Shown: one piece after another, positions 4,766-11,984 of the stretch | Position numbering within the stretch: the first letter of the stretch is position 1 | Layout: each line of letters starts with the position of its first letter | Assembly: GCA_035362715.1 (NCBI GenBank) | Contig: DAOSDU010000022.1 | Coordinates: forward strand, 1-14,977 | Source: Methanofastidiosum sp. | GTDB taxonomy: Archaea > Methanobacteriota_B > Thermococci > Methanofastidiosales > Methanofastidiosaceae | Length of the DNA: 14,977 nucleotides | Direction: 5' to 3' | Program-made: the position numbers and the translations under genes | Notes under the pieces: model-generated | The model's database searches: none | What the model was told of the DNA's origin: nothing | What the model saw: only the letters and a program-made list of their open reading frames with translations

Positions 4766-7570
4766 ATGCCATTTGAAAACAAGAAAATAGATGAATTGGC
4801 TGAAAAAATATCCAAAGTTGAAACTTCTAACGAAGAAAGAATTGTTGAAGTATCAAGACTGCTTGACGGGTATAAAGAATTTCTCGATAGATTAAAATCA
4901 CATAATGTTGAAGCTATTAAACAGTGGGAAATTGAAAACTTTGAAGAAAAACTTCAGCAGATTATAGAAAATGTCGATGTTATTAGTGATAAAGAGAGAA
5001 CTGAATTAGAAGAACAGAAAATCTATGACGATATTGATGAGTTAAAAGTTATTGTCTGGGATATACAAAAAAAGATTGACTCAAATTTATTAGAGCTTAA
5101 ACATAGAATCGATGAAACAGAAAAAGAGCAGGAACTTTCACTTATTAATTTTTTAAGAAAAGTAAAAAATAAAGAAGAGGCTTTTACAGAGCAGTATATA
5201 CTTGACAACTACACTGAAGTCCTTGAAATATTCTCGCTCCTTGATGTAGAAAATAAGAAACTTCCAAAAAATGTATCTCCTGAAATTGAAAGTGAAATAA
5301 ACAAATACTTGTCAAAAATTGAAGATAAACTTGAGAAGGCCGAGAACTTCCTCAAAAAAGATTATGAGATGTTTCTAAAGGAAATTGAGGAAAAGAACCG
5401 GTATTTGAACACTCAATACATTTCAGAAAACTTTGATGAAACTAGAGAAATCTACTCCTCATTAATTGAAAAGAAGAGACAACTTAAAGGTGGAAGAGCT
5501 ACACTTATTGACAATAATCTTAAAATTTTAAGTGAGAGAATAAAAGAAATAGAAGATAGGAAAAGAATTGATCTCTTAACTATCCTTGATGAAGTTGAAA
5601 AACTTCTTCCTGTTTTTACAGAAGAATACATATTAGAAAATCCCATGGATTCACGGGCGGTTTATGAGAAGTATAGCAAAATAGGAAATTCTCTGAAAGG
5701 AACAATAGACTCTAAAATTGAAGAAAAAGTTAGAAACTCTATAGATAACTTGCTTTCAAGAATAGAAAATGTTGAAAAAAGAGAAATTGAAAATCTTTCT
5801 TTTGTCTATGATAGAACCGGAAGGGCTCTTGAAAAATATACCGAGGATTACATTGCAGGAAATTTATCCGAGGCAGAGAGAACTTATGTTGCATTGTCAA
5901 GAGATATGGAAAGATTACATCCAAGATTTTCCAATGAATTGAGTAAGAATATTGAGAAAAACTTAAACGATTTATACTTGAGAGTTAAAAATATTGAAGC
6001 AATCAAGAAAAGAGAACTTGAGAACTTTTTAGAGAATTCATACAAAGCTTTGGAAGAATTTGATTATTCCAAGATAAATACAGATTTAGAGTCTGCTAGA
6101 GAGATGTACCACAAACTTCTTGAAGAAAAAAGAAGATTGCCTGCAGACCTTGAGATTGTAATTGAAAGTAATTTATCCGAAATACAGGAAAAAGTTATCA
6201 AAACTGAAGAAGCCAAAATCAAAATACTAGAGGATTTCTTGGAGAAGACAATTAATAATTTAGAGAAGTATCCCAAGGAACACATAGATGCGAACATCAA
6301 AGAAGCAGTTTTTCTATACAACAGCCTTAGAAGAGAGCAAAAAAATCTCCCTGTGGGGATTGACTATGAACTTGAAAAGGCAATCAATGTAAATCTTAAT
6401 GCCTTTGATAACAGAATAAAGGAAATTGAAGATGGAAAGAAAGGTTACGTTGATGAATTTATTGAATACCTCAATAAGAAAATGGGGGACTTCACAGAAG
6501 AAAAAATATTGGACAATCTAATAAGAGCGAAGGAAGAGTTCCAGAATCTTTTGAAAGAAAAAGAAGACATTGTAGTATTTGCAAATTCAGAACAAGAAAT
6601 AGAGATAGAGAGAAAGATAGAAAAAATAAGTGCAATGCTAAAAGAGGTACAAGGAGACGAGCTTCAAAAGATTGATATTCTTTTGAGAAGGGCACAAACT
6701 TTTGACATTAAATTTGATCAGGGCTATATCAACTCAAATCTCTTTGAAGTGAGGGATCTTTACAAAGATCTAATGAAGACCAGAAATGAAATCCTTTCTA
6801 TAATAGCTGAAGATAAAAGAGATGAAATTGATGAAATCCTTGCAAGGCTCAAGAAGAGAGTAGAGCACGCTGAAATAGTCAAAGAAGAGGAACTTCAATA
6901 CTTTATTAGAAGAGTTAAAGGATTATTGGAAAAGTATAGTTTTGCGCAGGTTCTAAGAAGTACAGCTGAAGCTAAAGACGAGTATCAGACCTTGATTAAA
7001 GAAAAGCAGGGACTGCTACTAGAATATGATGATCAGCTAAGGCTTGAGATAGAGGCTTTGATGTCTGAATTTAGCAGTAGGATAAAGGACGCCGAAAAAG
7101 AGATTGTTCAGAGCAAGATTGATAAGATTGTTAACAAGATTGGTAGCTTTATTACAAGATACTCCTATGTTGAGCCATCAGATAAGGCCCTAGTTATGGA
7201 AATGATAGGCGAATACAAAGACATAGTTGCTAATTATAAACAGTTTGAAAATGAACTAGATATGAAATCTCAAGAGCTCTTAAAGGAAAGAATTCAACAG
7301 TGCCAGAATCTCATAAAACAGATAGATTACGAAATACAGTATGAAAGAGACATCATGGAGATAAGAGAAGGCTGTACAGAATTTATAAAAATGTACAAGG
7401 ACAGAGAAGTCCTCCTCTCAAGAATATGGGACGCCCAGAATAGATACAATTCTCTTCTTCAAAAATTTGAGAGCATCCCCTTCCATAAAGATTCTGCAAC
7501 TGAGCACGAGATAGTAAAGAAGTTACAGATTTGTTACGGATTAATTGACAAATCCTTTAAGGGACTATAA
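4766..7570 (+). CDS. Large soluble helical tandem-repeat protein, function unknown
   Basis: I do not recognise this 934-residue protein. It is highly charged (Glu/Lys/Asp/Arg-rich), with no signal peptide or membrane segment, and is predicted almost wholly alpha-helical or coiled-coil. From about residue 121 to 926 it is built of eleven diverged repeats of 70-77 residues. Each has a motif like F-T-E-E-Y-I-x-x-N-x-x-E-A-x-x-x-Y followed by a long charged helix ending in variants of RIKEIE. The closing aromatic recurs at residues 156, 230, 300, 374, 448, 518, 592, 666, 740, 817 and 894. The first 120 residues are a less regular helical head. All cysteines (846, 870, 923) are in the last 90 residues. 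GGTG at 4754-4757 supports the start; a TATA-like TATAATAAAA at 4736-4745 could add a local promoter. It lies between dphB and pus10 (15 bp before the latter). A cytoskeletal, scaffolding or chromosome/ribosome-linked role is possible, but none is shown. Confidence 0.85.
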   Translation: MPFENKKIDELAEKISKVETSNEERIVEVSRLLDGYKEFLDRLKSHNVEAIKQWEIENFEEKLQQIIENVDVISDKERTELEEQKIYDDIDELKVIVWDIQKKIDSNLLELKHRIDETEKEQELSLINFLRKVKNKEEAFTEQYILDNYTEVLEIFSLLDVENKKLPKNVSPEIESEINKYLSKIEDKLEKAENFLKKDYEMFLKEIEEKNRYLNTQYISENFDETREIYSSLIEKKRQLKGGRATLIDNNLKILSERIKEIEDRKRIDLLTILDEVEKLLPVFTEEYILENPMDSRAVYEKYSKIGNSLKGTIDSKIEEKVRNSIDNLLSRIENVEKREIENLSFVYDRTGRALEKYTEDYIAGNLSEAERTYVALSRDMERLHPRFSNELSKNIEKNLNDLYLRVKNIEAIKKRELENFLENSYKALEEFDYSKINTDLESAREMYHKLLEEKRRLPADLEIVIESNLSEIQEKVIKTEEAKIKILEDFLEKTINNLEKYPKEHIDANIKEAVFLYNSLRREQKNLPVGIDYELEKAINVNLNAFDNRIKEIEDGKKGYVDEFIEYLNKKMGDFTEEKILDNLIRAKEEFQNLLKEKEDIVVFANSEQEIEIERKIEKISAMLKEVQGDELQKIDILLRRAQTFDIKFDQGYINSNLFEVRDLYKDLMKTRNEILSIIAEDKRDEIDEILARLKKRVEHAEIVKEEELQYFIRRVKGLLEKYSFAQVLRSTAEAKDEYQTLIKEKQGLLLEYDDQLRLEIEALMSEFSSRIKDAEKEIVQSKIDKIVNKIGSFITRYSYVEPSDKALVMEMIGEYKDIVANYKQFENELDMKSQELLKERIQQCQNLIKQIDYEIQYERDIMEIREGCTEFIKMYKDREVLLSRIWDAQNRYNSLLQKFESIPFHKDSATEHEIVKKLQICYGLIDKSFKGL
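5126..7543 (+). repeat. Eleven tandem protein repeats of 70-77 codons
   Basis: The spacing between the conserved aromatic codons is 74, 70, 74, 74, 70, 74, 74, 74, 77 and 77 residues. Repeat length changes only by 3-4 or 7 residues, that is by about one or two helical turns, so the helical register is kept. The repeats are diverged at the DNA level, indicating old duplication rather than recent slippage. Confidence 0.75.
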
Positions 7571-7585
7571 AGAGATAAAGATTAC

Positions 7586-8788
7586 ATGATATTGAAAACT
7601 TCTAAGGATATTCTAAGAGAGATTGTTCTCTGCGATCATTGCCTTGGAAGACAGTTTGGAAAGATTTCAATATCTACAAATGAGAGGAGAGGCAAAGTAA
7701 TACGTAATTTATTGATTTGCTTGAATCCTGAACTATCAACTAAATTTAACAAACAAAAACCCTGTTTTCTTTGCGACAATATTTTTGAAAGAACAGAGGG
7801 CGTTCTAAGAAATATCTCACCTGATTTTGAGTTTTTTACATTTCATGTGGGCACAAAGATTCCTGAAGAGATCATGAAAAAAGAGGAAATGCTCAAGGAG
7901 AAATATGGCCTTCAGTACCAGGAAAGTATCAAACAGGAGCTAAATAGGGAACTTGGAAAAGAGATAGGGGCCATTATAGGGAAGGAATTCAAAAGAGAAA
8001 AAGAAGACGTAACTATACTTCTGCACCCATACGATTCAAAAGTTGAGTATGTTATTAATCCATTATTTATTTATGGCCGTTACAACAAGCTAGTTAGGGG
8101 AATCCCGCAGACCAAATGGTTTTGTACAAAGTGCAAAGGTCGTGGATGTCCAAAGTGTGGCAATACTGGAAAAATGTATGATGTAAGCGTTGAAGAGTTA
8201 ATATCCGAGTTGTTCTTAAAAGAAACTAAAGGTACGGATTCATCTTTTCATGGCGCAGGTAGAGAAGACATCGATGTTTTAATGCTTGGGAACGGTAGAC
8301 CATTTGTTCTAGAAATAAAATCTCCAAAAATCCGAGATATTGATCTTCAAAAGCTAGAACTAGAAGTAAATCAAATTAATGAAGGGAAAGTGAGAATTTC
8401 AGATCTTTGCTTTGTTGAAAAGGAAGTAGTTGAGAAAATAAAAAATACCCATATGAGAAAAACTTACTTGGCAGAGATTGATGCATGTTTAACTGAAGAA
8501 GAAAAGAAAAAAATAGAGGAATTTTTCATAGACAGAGACATATATCAGGAGACCCCGAACAGAGTTGTACATAGAAGAGCTGATAAAACAAGAATTAGAA
8601 AGGTTTATAAAGTTCTTACCTCTAAGGAAAATTGCTCGTCACTAGAGATATACTGTGATGGTGGACTTTATATAAAAGAACTTATCTCTGGAGATGAGGA
8701 GAGAACAAATCCCAGTATTGCAGAATTATTGGGTAAGAATATAAAGTGTGTATTGCTAAATGTAATTAGTATTGAAGAGAAGGTGTAA
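7586..8788 (+). CDS. pus10: tRNA pseudouridine synthase Pus10
   Basis: Archaeal Pus10 makes pseudouridine at positions 54 and 55 of the tRNA T-arm. The 400-residue protein has the N-terminal zinc site (Cys16, Cys19, Cys60, Cys63), an RNA-binding THUMP-like region, a second knuckle of Cys180, Cys183, Cys188 and Cys191 in the WFCTKCKGRGCPKCGNTGK segment, and the catalytic loop FHGAGREDID, with the likely nucleophile Asp228. VVHRRADKTRIRKVY (327-341) is another family signature. Residue 232 is Leu in DVLMLG, where the family usually has Arg. The start is 15 bp after the repeat-protein stop. The stop is 2 bp before the eL21 start, and the pus10 end carries the eL21 ribosome site, so translation is probably coupled. 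Confidence 0.95.
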   Translation: MILKTSKDILREIVLCDHCLGRQFGKISISTNERRGKVIRNLLICLNPELSTKFNKQKPCFLCDNIFERTEGVLRNISPDFEFFTFHVGTKIPEEIMKKEEMLKEKYGLQYQESIKQELNRELGKEIGAIIGKEFKREKEDVTILLHPYDSKVEYVINPLFIYGRYNKLVRGIPQTKWFCTKCKGRGCPKCGNTGKMYDVSVEELISELFLKETKGTDSSFHGAGREDIDVLMLGNGRPFVLEIKSPKIRDIDLQKLELEVNQINEGKVRISDLCFVEKEVVEKIKNTHMRKTYLAEIDACLTEEEKKKIEEFFIDRDIYQETPNRVVHRRADKTRIRKVYKVLTSKENCSSLEIYCDGGLYIKELISGDEERTNPSIAELLGKNIKCVLLNVISIEEKV

Positions 8789-8790
8789 TA

Positions 8791-9087
8791 ATGGCTAGAA
8801 AATCTCATGGTTTCAGAATAAAGACAAGAGGTAAACTATCAAAAGATGTGAGAACAAGAGGAAAAGTTCCTGTATCAAGAATCCTTCAGGTATTTGATGT
8901 GGGTGACTCCGTTCATGTTATTTTAGAACCATCTGTCCATAAAGGTATGCCCTTCCCAAGATTTCACGGGAAAACAGGCAAGGTAGTCGGAAAGAGGGGT
9001 TCAGCTTATCTACTTTCTGTAATGGATGGAAATAAAGAAAAGACTGTTATTTCAAGACCTGAACATATGAAGAAACAGGTATTTTAA
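8791..9087 (+). CDS. rpl21e: 50S ribosomal protein eL21
   Basis: This 98-residue basic protein is the normal size for archaeal eL21, a large-subunit protein. The N-terminus MARKSHGFRIKTRGKLSK, the central KGMPFPRFHGKTGKVVGKRG and the closing ISRPEHMKKQ are hallmarks. GGTG at 8782-8785 sits 5 nt before the ATG, just ahead of the pus10 stop codon. It is followed by rpoF after 13 bp. Confidence 0.97.
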   Translation: MARKSHGFRIKTRGKLSKDVRTRGKVPVSRILQVFDVGDSVHVILEPSVHKGMPFPRFHGKTGKVVGKRGSAYLLSVMDGNKEKTVISRPEHMKKQVF

Positions 9088-9100
9088 TAGAGGTTCTTTC

Positions 9101-9442
9101 ATGATAGGAAAGGAAATAATCTCTGAAGATATTGTTCCAATAACAAAAGTAAAAGAGATACTTTCCAGTAGAGCTGAAAAAATCGAATTGGGATATGAAC
9201 AAGGGATTTCATTAGATTATACAAATAAATTCAGCAAAATGGAAATTGAGGATATAGAAAAAGTCACCGCCGAACTTACAGAAAAAGTTCCAAGGTTAAA
9301 AAAGGAAAATATAATTAAAATAGTTGATATTGTTCCAGAAGACAAGAAAGATATCGAAGTAATATTCTCAAAAGAAAGATTAATATTGGACGAAGAGGAA
9401 GTAAAATCCATATTGGAAGTAATTGCAAAATATAAAAAATAA
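9101..9442 (+). CDS. rpoF: DNA-directed RNA polymerase subunit Rpo4/F
   Basis: Rpo4 pairs with Rpo7 to form the stalk of archaeal RNA polymerase. The 113-residue length fits. The sequence follows the family plan: an N-terminal strand region (IISEDIVPITKVKEIL), a helical middle with FSKMEIEDIEKVTAELTEKV, and a C-terminal HRDC-like part ending in LDEEEVKSILEVIAKYKK. The usual position after eL21 strengthens the call. GAGG at 9090-9093, 7 nt upstream, fixes the start. Confidence 0.92.
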   Translation: MIGKEIISEDIVPITKVKEILSSRAEKIELGYEQGISLDYTNKFSKMEIEDIEKVTAELTEKVPRLKKENIIKIVDIVPEDKKDIEVIFSKERLILDEEEVKSILEVIAKYKK

Positions 9443-9451
9443 GTGAAATTT

Positions 9452-10030
9452 ATGATGATGAGAACTGGCATTTTTGAGGAGTACGGAATAGTTCTGGATT
9501 ACCTGCCACAGGGCCTTCCAGGCGAAAATCTCCCACCTCATAAGAGAACACCTATTGCACATATAATAGGTGAAAATTATTTCTCATTGCTAGAGGTAGT
9601 TCCATCAGAAGATCTTTCAATGTATGAAAGAGTTTTCATAGGTAAAGGAAAAAGGGATAAAATAGCTCGAGTTAAAAAAAGACTTCGCTATAATGAGCTA
9701 AGCACAACAGCAAAGGGCGAATTAAGATTTATTGTAGAAAAGATAGTATCTGAAAATGAGCAAAAATTTGTCGAGTTTTTCACTACTTCAGGCCCCATAT
9801 CAATTAGATACCACAAGCTTGAACTTTTACCAGGGCTTGGGAAAAAATTGATGAATGAGATCCTAGACGAAAGGAAAAAAGGACCATTCAAATCATTTAG
9901 CGATATAAAAGATAGAGTTCCATCTATACCAGATCCTAAAAAAATGATTATAAATAGAATAATCAATGAAATGCAAGAAGTTGATAGATATTCTATTTTT
10001 GTAAGCAGACCCCCAAAAGAGATGGAATGA
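9452..10030 (+). CDS. DUF655 family protein (putative RNA-binding, helix-hairpin-helix)
   Basis: This protein belongs to an archaeal family of unproven function, commonly placed between rpoF and ksgA. The N-terminal half (FEEYGIVLDYLPQGLP, then a strand-rich stretch through YERVFIGKGKRDKI) resembles an OB-type nucleic-acid-binding module. The C-terminal part has LELLPGLGKKLMNEILDERK, a helix-hairpin-helix motif, followed by PFKSFSDIKDRV. A GTG at 9443 would add three residues, but GTGA there reads better as the ribosome site for the ATG at 9452 (5 nt spacing); 9455 and 9458 are also possible starts. The stop overlaps the ksgA start by ATGA (10027-10030). A role in rRNA processing or translation is inferred from position only. 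Confidence 0.88.
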   Translation: MMMRTGIFEEYGIVLDYLPQGLPGENLPPHKRTPIAHIIGENYFSLLEVVPSEDLSMYERVFIGKGKRDKIARVKKRLRYNELSTTAKGELRFIVEKIVSENEQKFVEFFTTSGPISIRYHKLELLPGLGKKLMNEILDERKKGPFKSFSDIKDRVPSIPDPKKMIINRIINEMQEVDRYSIFVSRPPKEME

Positions 10031-10818
10031 TACCAGACAGACTTTTTTATCTTTTAAACAAATACAGAATAAGACCGTCTAAAAGCTTTTCTCAAAATTT
10101 TCTTATTTCTGATGAAGTTCTAAGATTCATGGCCTCCTACGGTAAGGGAAAAGTCCTTGAAATAGGTCCAGGTTTGGGATTTCTCACAGAAAAGCTATCC
10201 AAGGTATGTGACAAAGTCGTTGCTGTAGAGATGGATAAGGATCTTGTAAATATTCTCAAACAAGAGTATAATTTTGATAATGTTGAAATAGTCTGCGATG
10301 ACTTCCTAAAGTTTGAAGACAAAAATTTTGATACGGTTGTTTCAAGTATTCCTTATGCCATATCTTCTCAGATAACATTCAAATTATTTGAAATGAATTT
10401 TGAATCTGCAACAATATTGTACCAAAAAGAGTTTGCAAGGAGATTTATCTCAAATCCGGGAGAAGATGATTATTCTAGATTATCAGTAATGTCTAAAATC
10501 TATTCAGAAATTGAGATCTTAAGAGATGTCCCTCCTTCGGCCTTTTATCCTGAACCAAAGGTATGGTCTTCTATAGCCCACATCAAACTGGATAAAAAAT
10601 TTGAGATAAATGATGTCTTTGAAAACACAGTAAGAGCTCTTTTTACGCACAGAAACAAAATTGTCCACAAGGCAATCTACCATTCAAGAGACATATTTGG
10701 AAAAGGAAAAGAATTCAAGCAATCGCTCGATGAAATCCCTTATAAGGATAGGAGAGTATATACCCTAGATATCTTTGAAATAAAAGATATAAGTGATTGG
10801 CTTGAAGGGATATTATGA
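10027..10818 (+). CDS. ksgA: 16S rRNA adenine dimethyltransferase KsgA/Dim1
   Basis: KsgA dimethylates two adjacent adenines in the helix 45 loop of 16S rRNA late in small-subunit assembly. The 263 residues include PSKSFSQNFLIS (17-28), the SAM-binding loop EIGPGLGFLT (45-54), the acidic VEMD (67-70) and DDFLKF (91-96). They also include the C-terminal rRNA-binding half with FYPEPKVWSSIAHIKL and RALFTHRNKIVHKAI. The catalytic motif IV is SIPY (107-110), where this family nearly always has Asn-Leu/Ile/Thr-Pro-Tyr. Ser is tolerated in other N6-adenine methylases, so activity is plausible. The start and stop both overlap neighbours by ATGA. Confidence 0.95.
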   Translation: MIPDRLFYLLNKYRIRPSKSFSQNFLISDEVLRFMASYGKGKVLEIGPGLGFLTEKLSKVCDKVVAVEMDKDLVNILKQEYNFDNVEIVCDDFLKFEDKNFDTVVSSIPYAISSQITFKLFEMNFESATILYQKEFARRFISNPGEDDYSRLSVMSKIYSEIEILRDVPPSAFYPEPKVWSSIAHIKLDKKFEINDVFENTVRALFTHRNKIVHKAIYHSRDIFGKGKEFKQSLDEIPYKDRRVYTLDIFEIKDISDWLEGIL

Positions 10819-11768
10819 TTTTTTTTGATGATTTTGATAAAGAGATTAATCAGGTACTTGGCGATGTCAATTGTTTTATAGGTGGGCTAGAAAAACCAAT
10901 CTCTGATTTAGGAACTACCTTTCTTGATAAATTCAAGGTTTCTCTGAAAGGATTCAACACGTTTCTTCTTTTTCCATGCTGGCTTTCAGACGGATTTGAT
11001 ATTAAGGACAGAGAAGATGTTTCTAGAAAACTCTCTAATCTTGATGTTTATGGGATAATGCACTTGAGGATTATTGATGACATACTGGACAATCCAGAAA
11101 AAATTGACAGGAACTTACTTCTTTTATCTAACATCTGTGAATTCAAGATGTATGAGATATGCTTTAAGCTAATAGGAAGAAATGAAAGTTTTTTTAAAGA
11201 TCTGGAAGATACTTTAACATATTTCTCAAATGCAGTTCTTTTTGAAAAACAGCATTATACCTATAAGGGCGTATTGACAGAGGAAATGAAAAATTATAAT
11301 TATGAACTAATGGCAAGAAAGGCATTCCATTTGAGAATCCCTATTTTATCGTATTTGTATCTTGAAGGGTCAAATGAAAATAAAAGAAAAGATTTTTTTA
11401 CCATGATGGAATGCTGGGGAACTTCGATGCAGCTTTTTAATGATGTTCTTGGATGGAAAGATGACTTTACATCCGGCCAGATGACTTACCCCCTTGTTAA
11501 AGTTATTGAGTATCTTGAAAATGAGAATTTAGTTGATGTGGGAAAAGCAGAAGTAATGGATATTGCTGCTGGATTTATTGAAACTAATATTTTAGAGGAT
11601 ACACTTGGCATGTCTCTAAAGTATCAAAAAATGGCGATTGATTCTATAAAGAGATATAATATGTATTATCTAAACGAATTTTTCGAAGATTCTTCAAACA
11701 AAATATCTTCAAGCATTGACAAATTTAAAAATAAAAGAGAGGATATACTAAAAGATATAATAAATTGA
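10815..11768 (+). CDS. Class I terpenoid-synthase-fold protein (prenyl synthase or terpene cyclase-like)
   Basis: This helical protein of 317 residues carries both metal-binding motifs of the class I isoprenoid synthase superfamily. The first aspartate-rich motif is DDILD (88-92) in MHLRIIDDILDNPEK. A second motif, NDVLGWKDD (209-217), matches the N-D-x-x-S/T/G-x-x-x-D/E form of terpene cyclases and is followed by SGQMTYPL, which resembles the GKxTLP segment of polyprenyl synthases. An Arg-Tyr pair (280-281) lies about 70 residues beyond, as in bacterial terpene synthases. Arg168 and Arg174 could contact the diphosphate. It lacks the DxRRG-type segment after the first motif expected of ordinary GGPP synthases. 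The ATG overlaps the ksgA stop (10815-10818), and GGGAT precedes it. Product unknown; soluble or membrane-peripheral. Confidence 0.65.
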   Translation: MIFFDDFDKEINQVLGDVNCFIGGLEKPISDLGTTFLDKFKVSLKGFNTFLLFPCWLSDGFDIKDREDVSRKLSNLDVYGIMHLRIIDDILDNPEKIDRNLLLLSNICEFKMYEICFKLIGRNESFFKDLEDTLTYFSNAVLFEKQHYTYKGVLTEEMKNYNYELMARKAFHLRIPILSYLYLEGSNENKRKDFFTMMECWGTSMQLFNDVLGWKDDFTSGQMTYPLVKVIEYLENENLVDVGKAEVMDIAAGFIETNILEDTLGMSLKYQKMAIDSIKRYNMYYLNEFFEDSSNKISSSIDKFKNKREDILKDIIN

Positions 11769-11794
11769 GAAATTCGCAACTTTATTTAGTTAAA

Positions 11795-11804
11795 TTTATA
11801 TATT
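11795..11804 (+). promoter_or_regulatory. TATA box for the small protein-kinase-cupin unit
   Basis: TTTATATATT here predicts transcription start near 11825, just ahead of a full AGGTGAT ribosome site (11827-11833). This marks a new transcription unit after the ksgA operon. Confidence 0.6.
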
Positions 11805-11836
11805 AATCATTAAAAAAATAAATGGTAGGTGATTTT

Positions 11837-11968
11837 ATGGATAAAACTACACATGAATTAATTAAAATGCATATAAAAGAAAATGAAGGAACAGAAACAG
11901 TATATTTGTCAGCCCCAGTTTTGTGGATGGATGCACCAGTGAAATATTACTTTTGGATGACTGAATAA
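11837..11968 (+). CDS. Small protein of 43 residues, function unknown
   Basis: The evidence that this is a gene is good for its size. A TATA box at 11795-11804 and a perfect Shine-Dalgarno AGGTGAT, 3-4 nt from the ATG, are spaced exactly as expected. The open frame fills the gap between the terpenoid-like gene and the kinase, and stops (TAA) 16 bp before the kinase ATG. The first half is charged (KTTHELIK, IKENEGTE). The second half is rich in aromatic and hydrophobic residues, with two Trp and three Tyr (APVLWMDAPVKYY), but no clear membrane helix. I do not recognise the family. Its own promoter and stronger ribosome site suggest it is made in excess over the kinase; it may act as a partner, a sensor accessory or a translated leader. 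Confidence 0.7.
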   Translation: MDKTTHELIKMHIKENEGTETVYLSAPVLWMDAPVKYYFWMTE

Positions 11969-11984
11969 AACAGAATAGATATTT

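Noticed and set aside
5126..7543. Possible SMC/Rad50 or spectrin-family identity for the repeat protein
   Set aside because: No Walker motifs, hinge or zinc hook are present, and the repeat length of 70-77 residues does not match spectrin.
9443..9451. GTG start for the DUF655 gene
   Set aside because: GTGA there works better as the ribosome site for the ATG at 9452, and the three extra residues add nothing conserved.
11769..11836. tRNA, CRISPR or riboswitch in the short intergenic regions
   Set aside because: No cloverleaf, regular repeat-spacer pattern or known aptamer core was seen here or in the other gaps; they hold only promoter- and terminator-like sequence.
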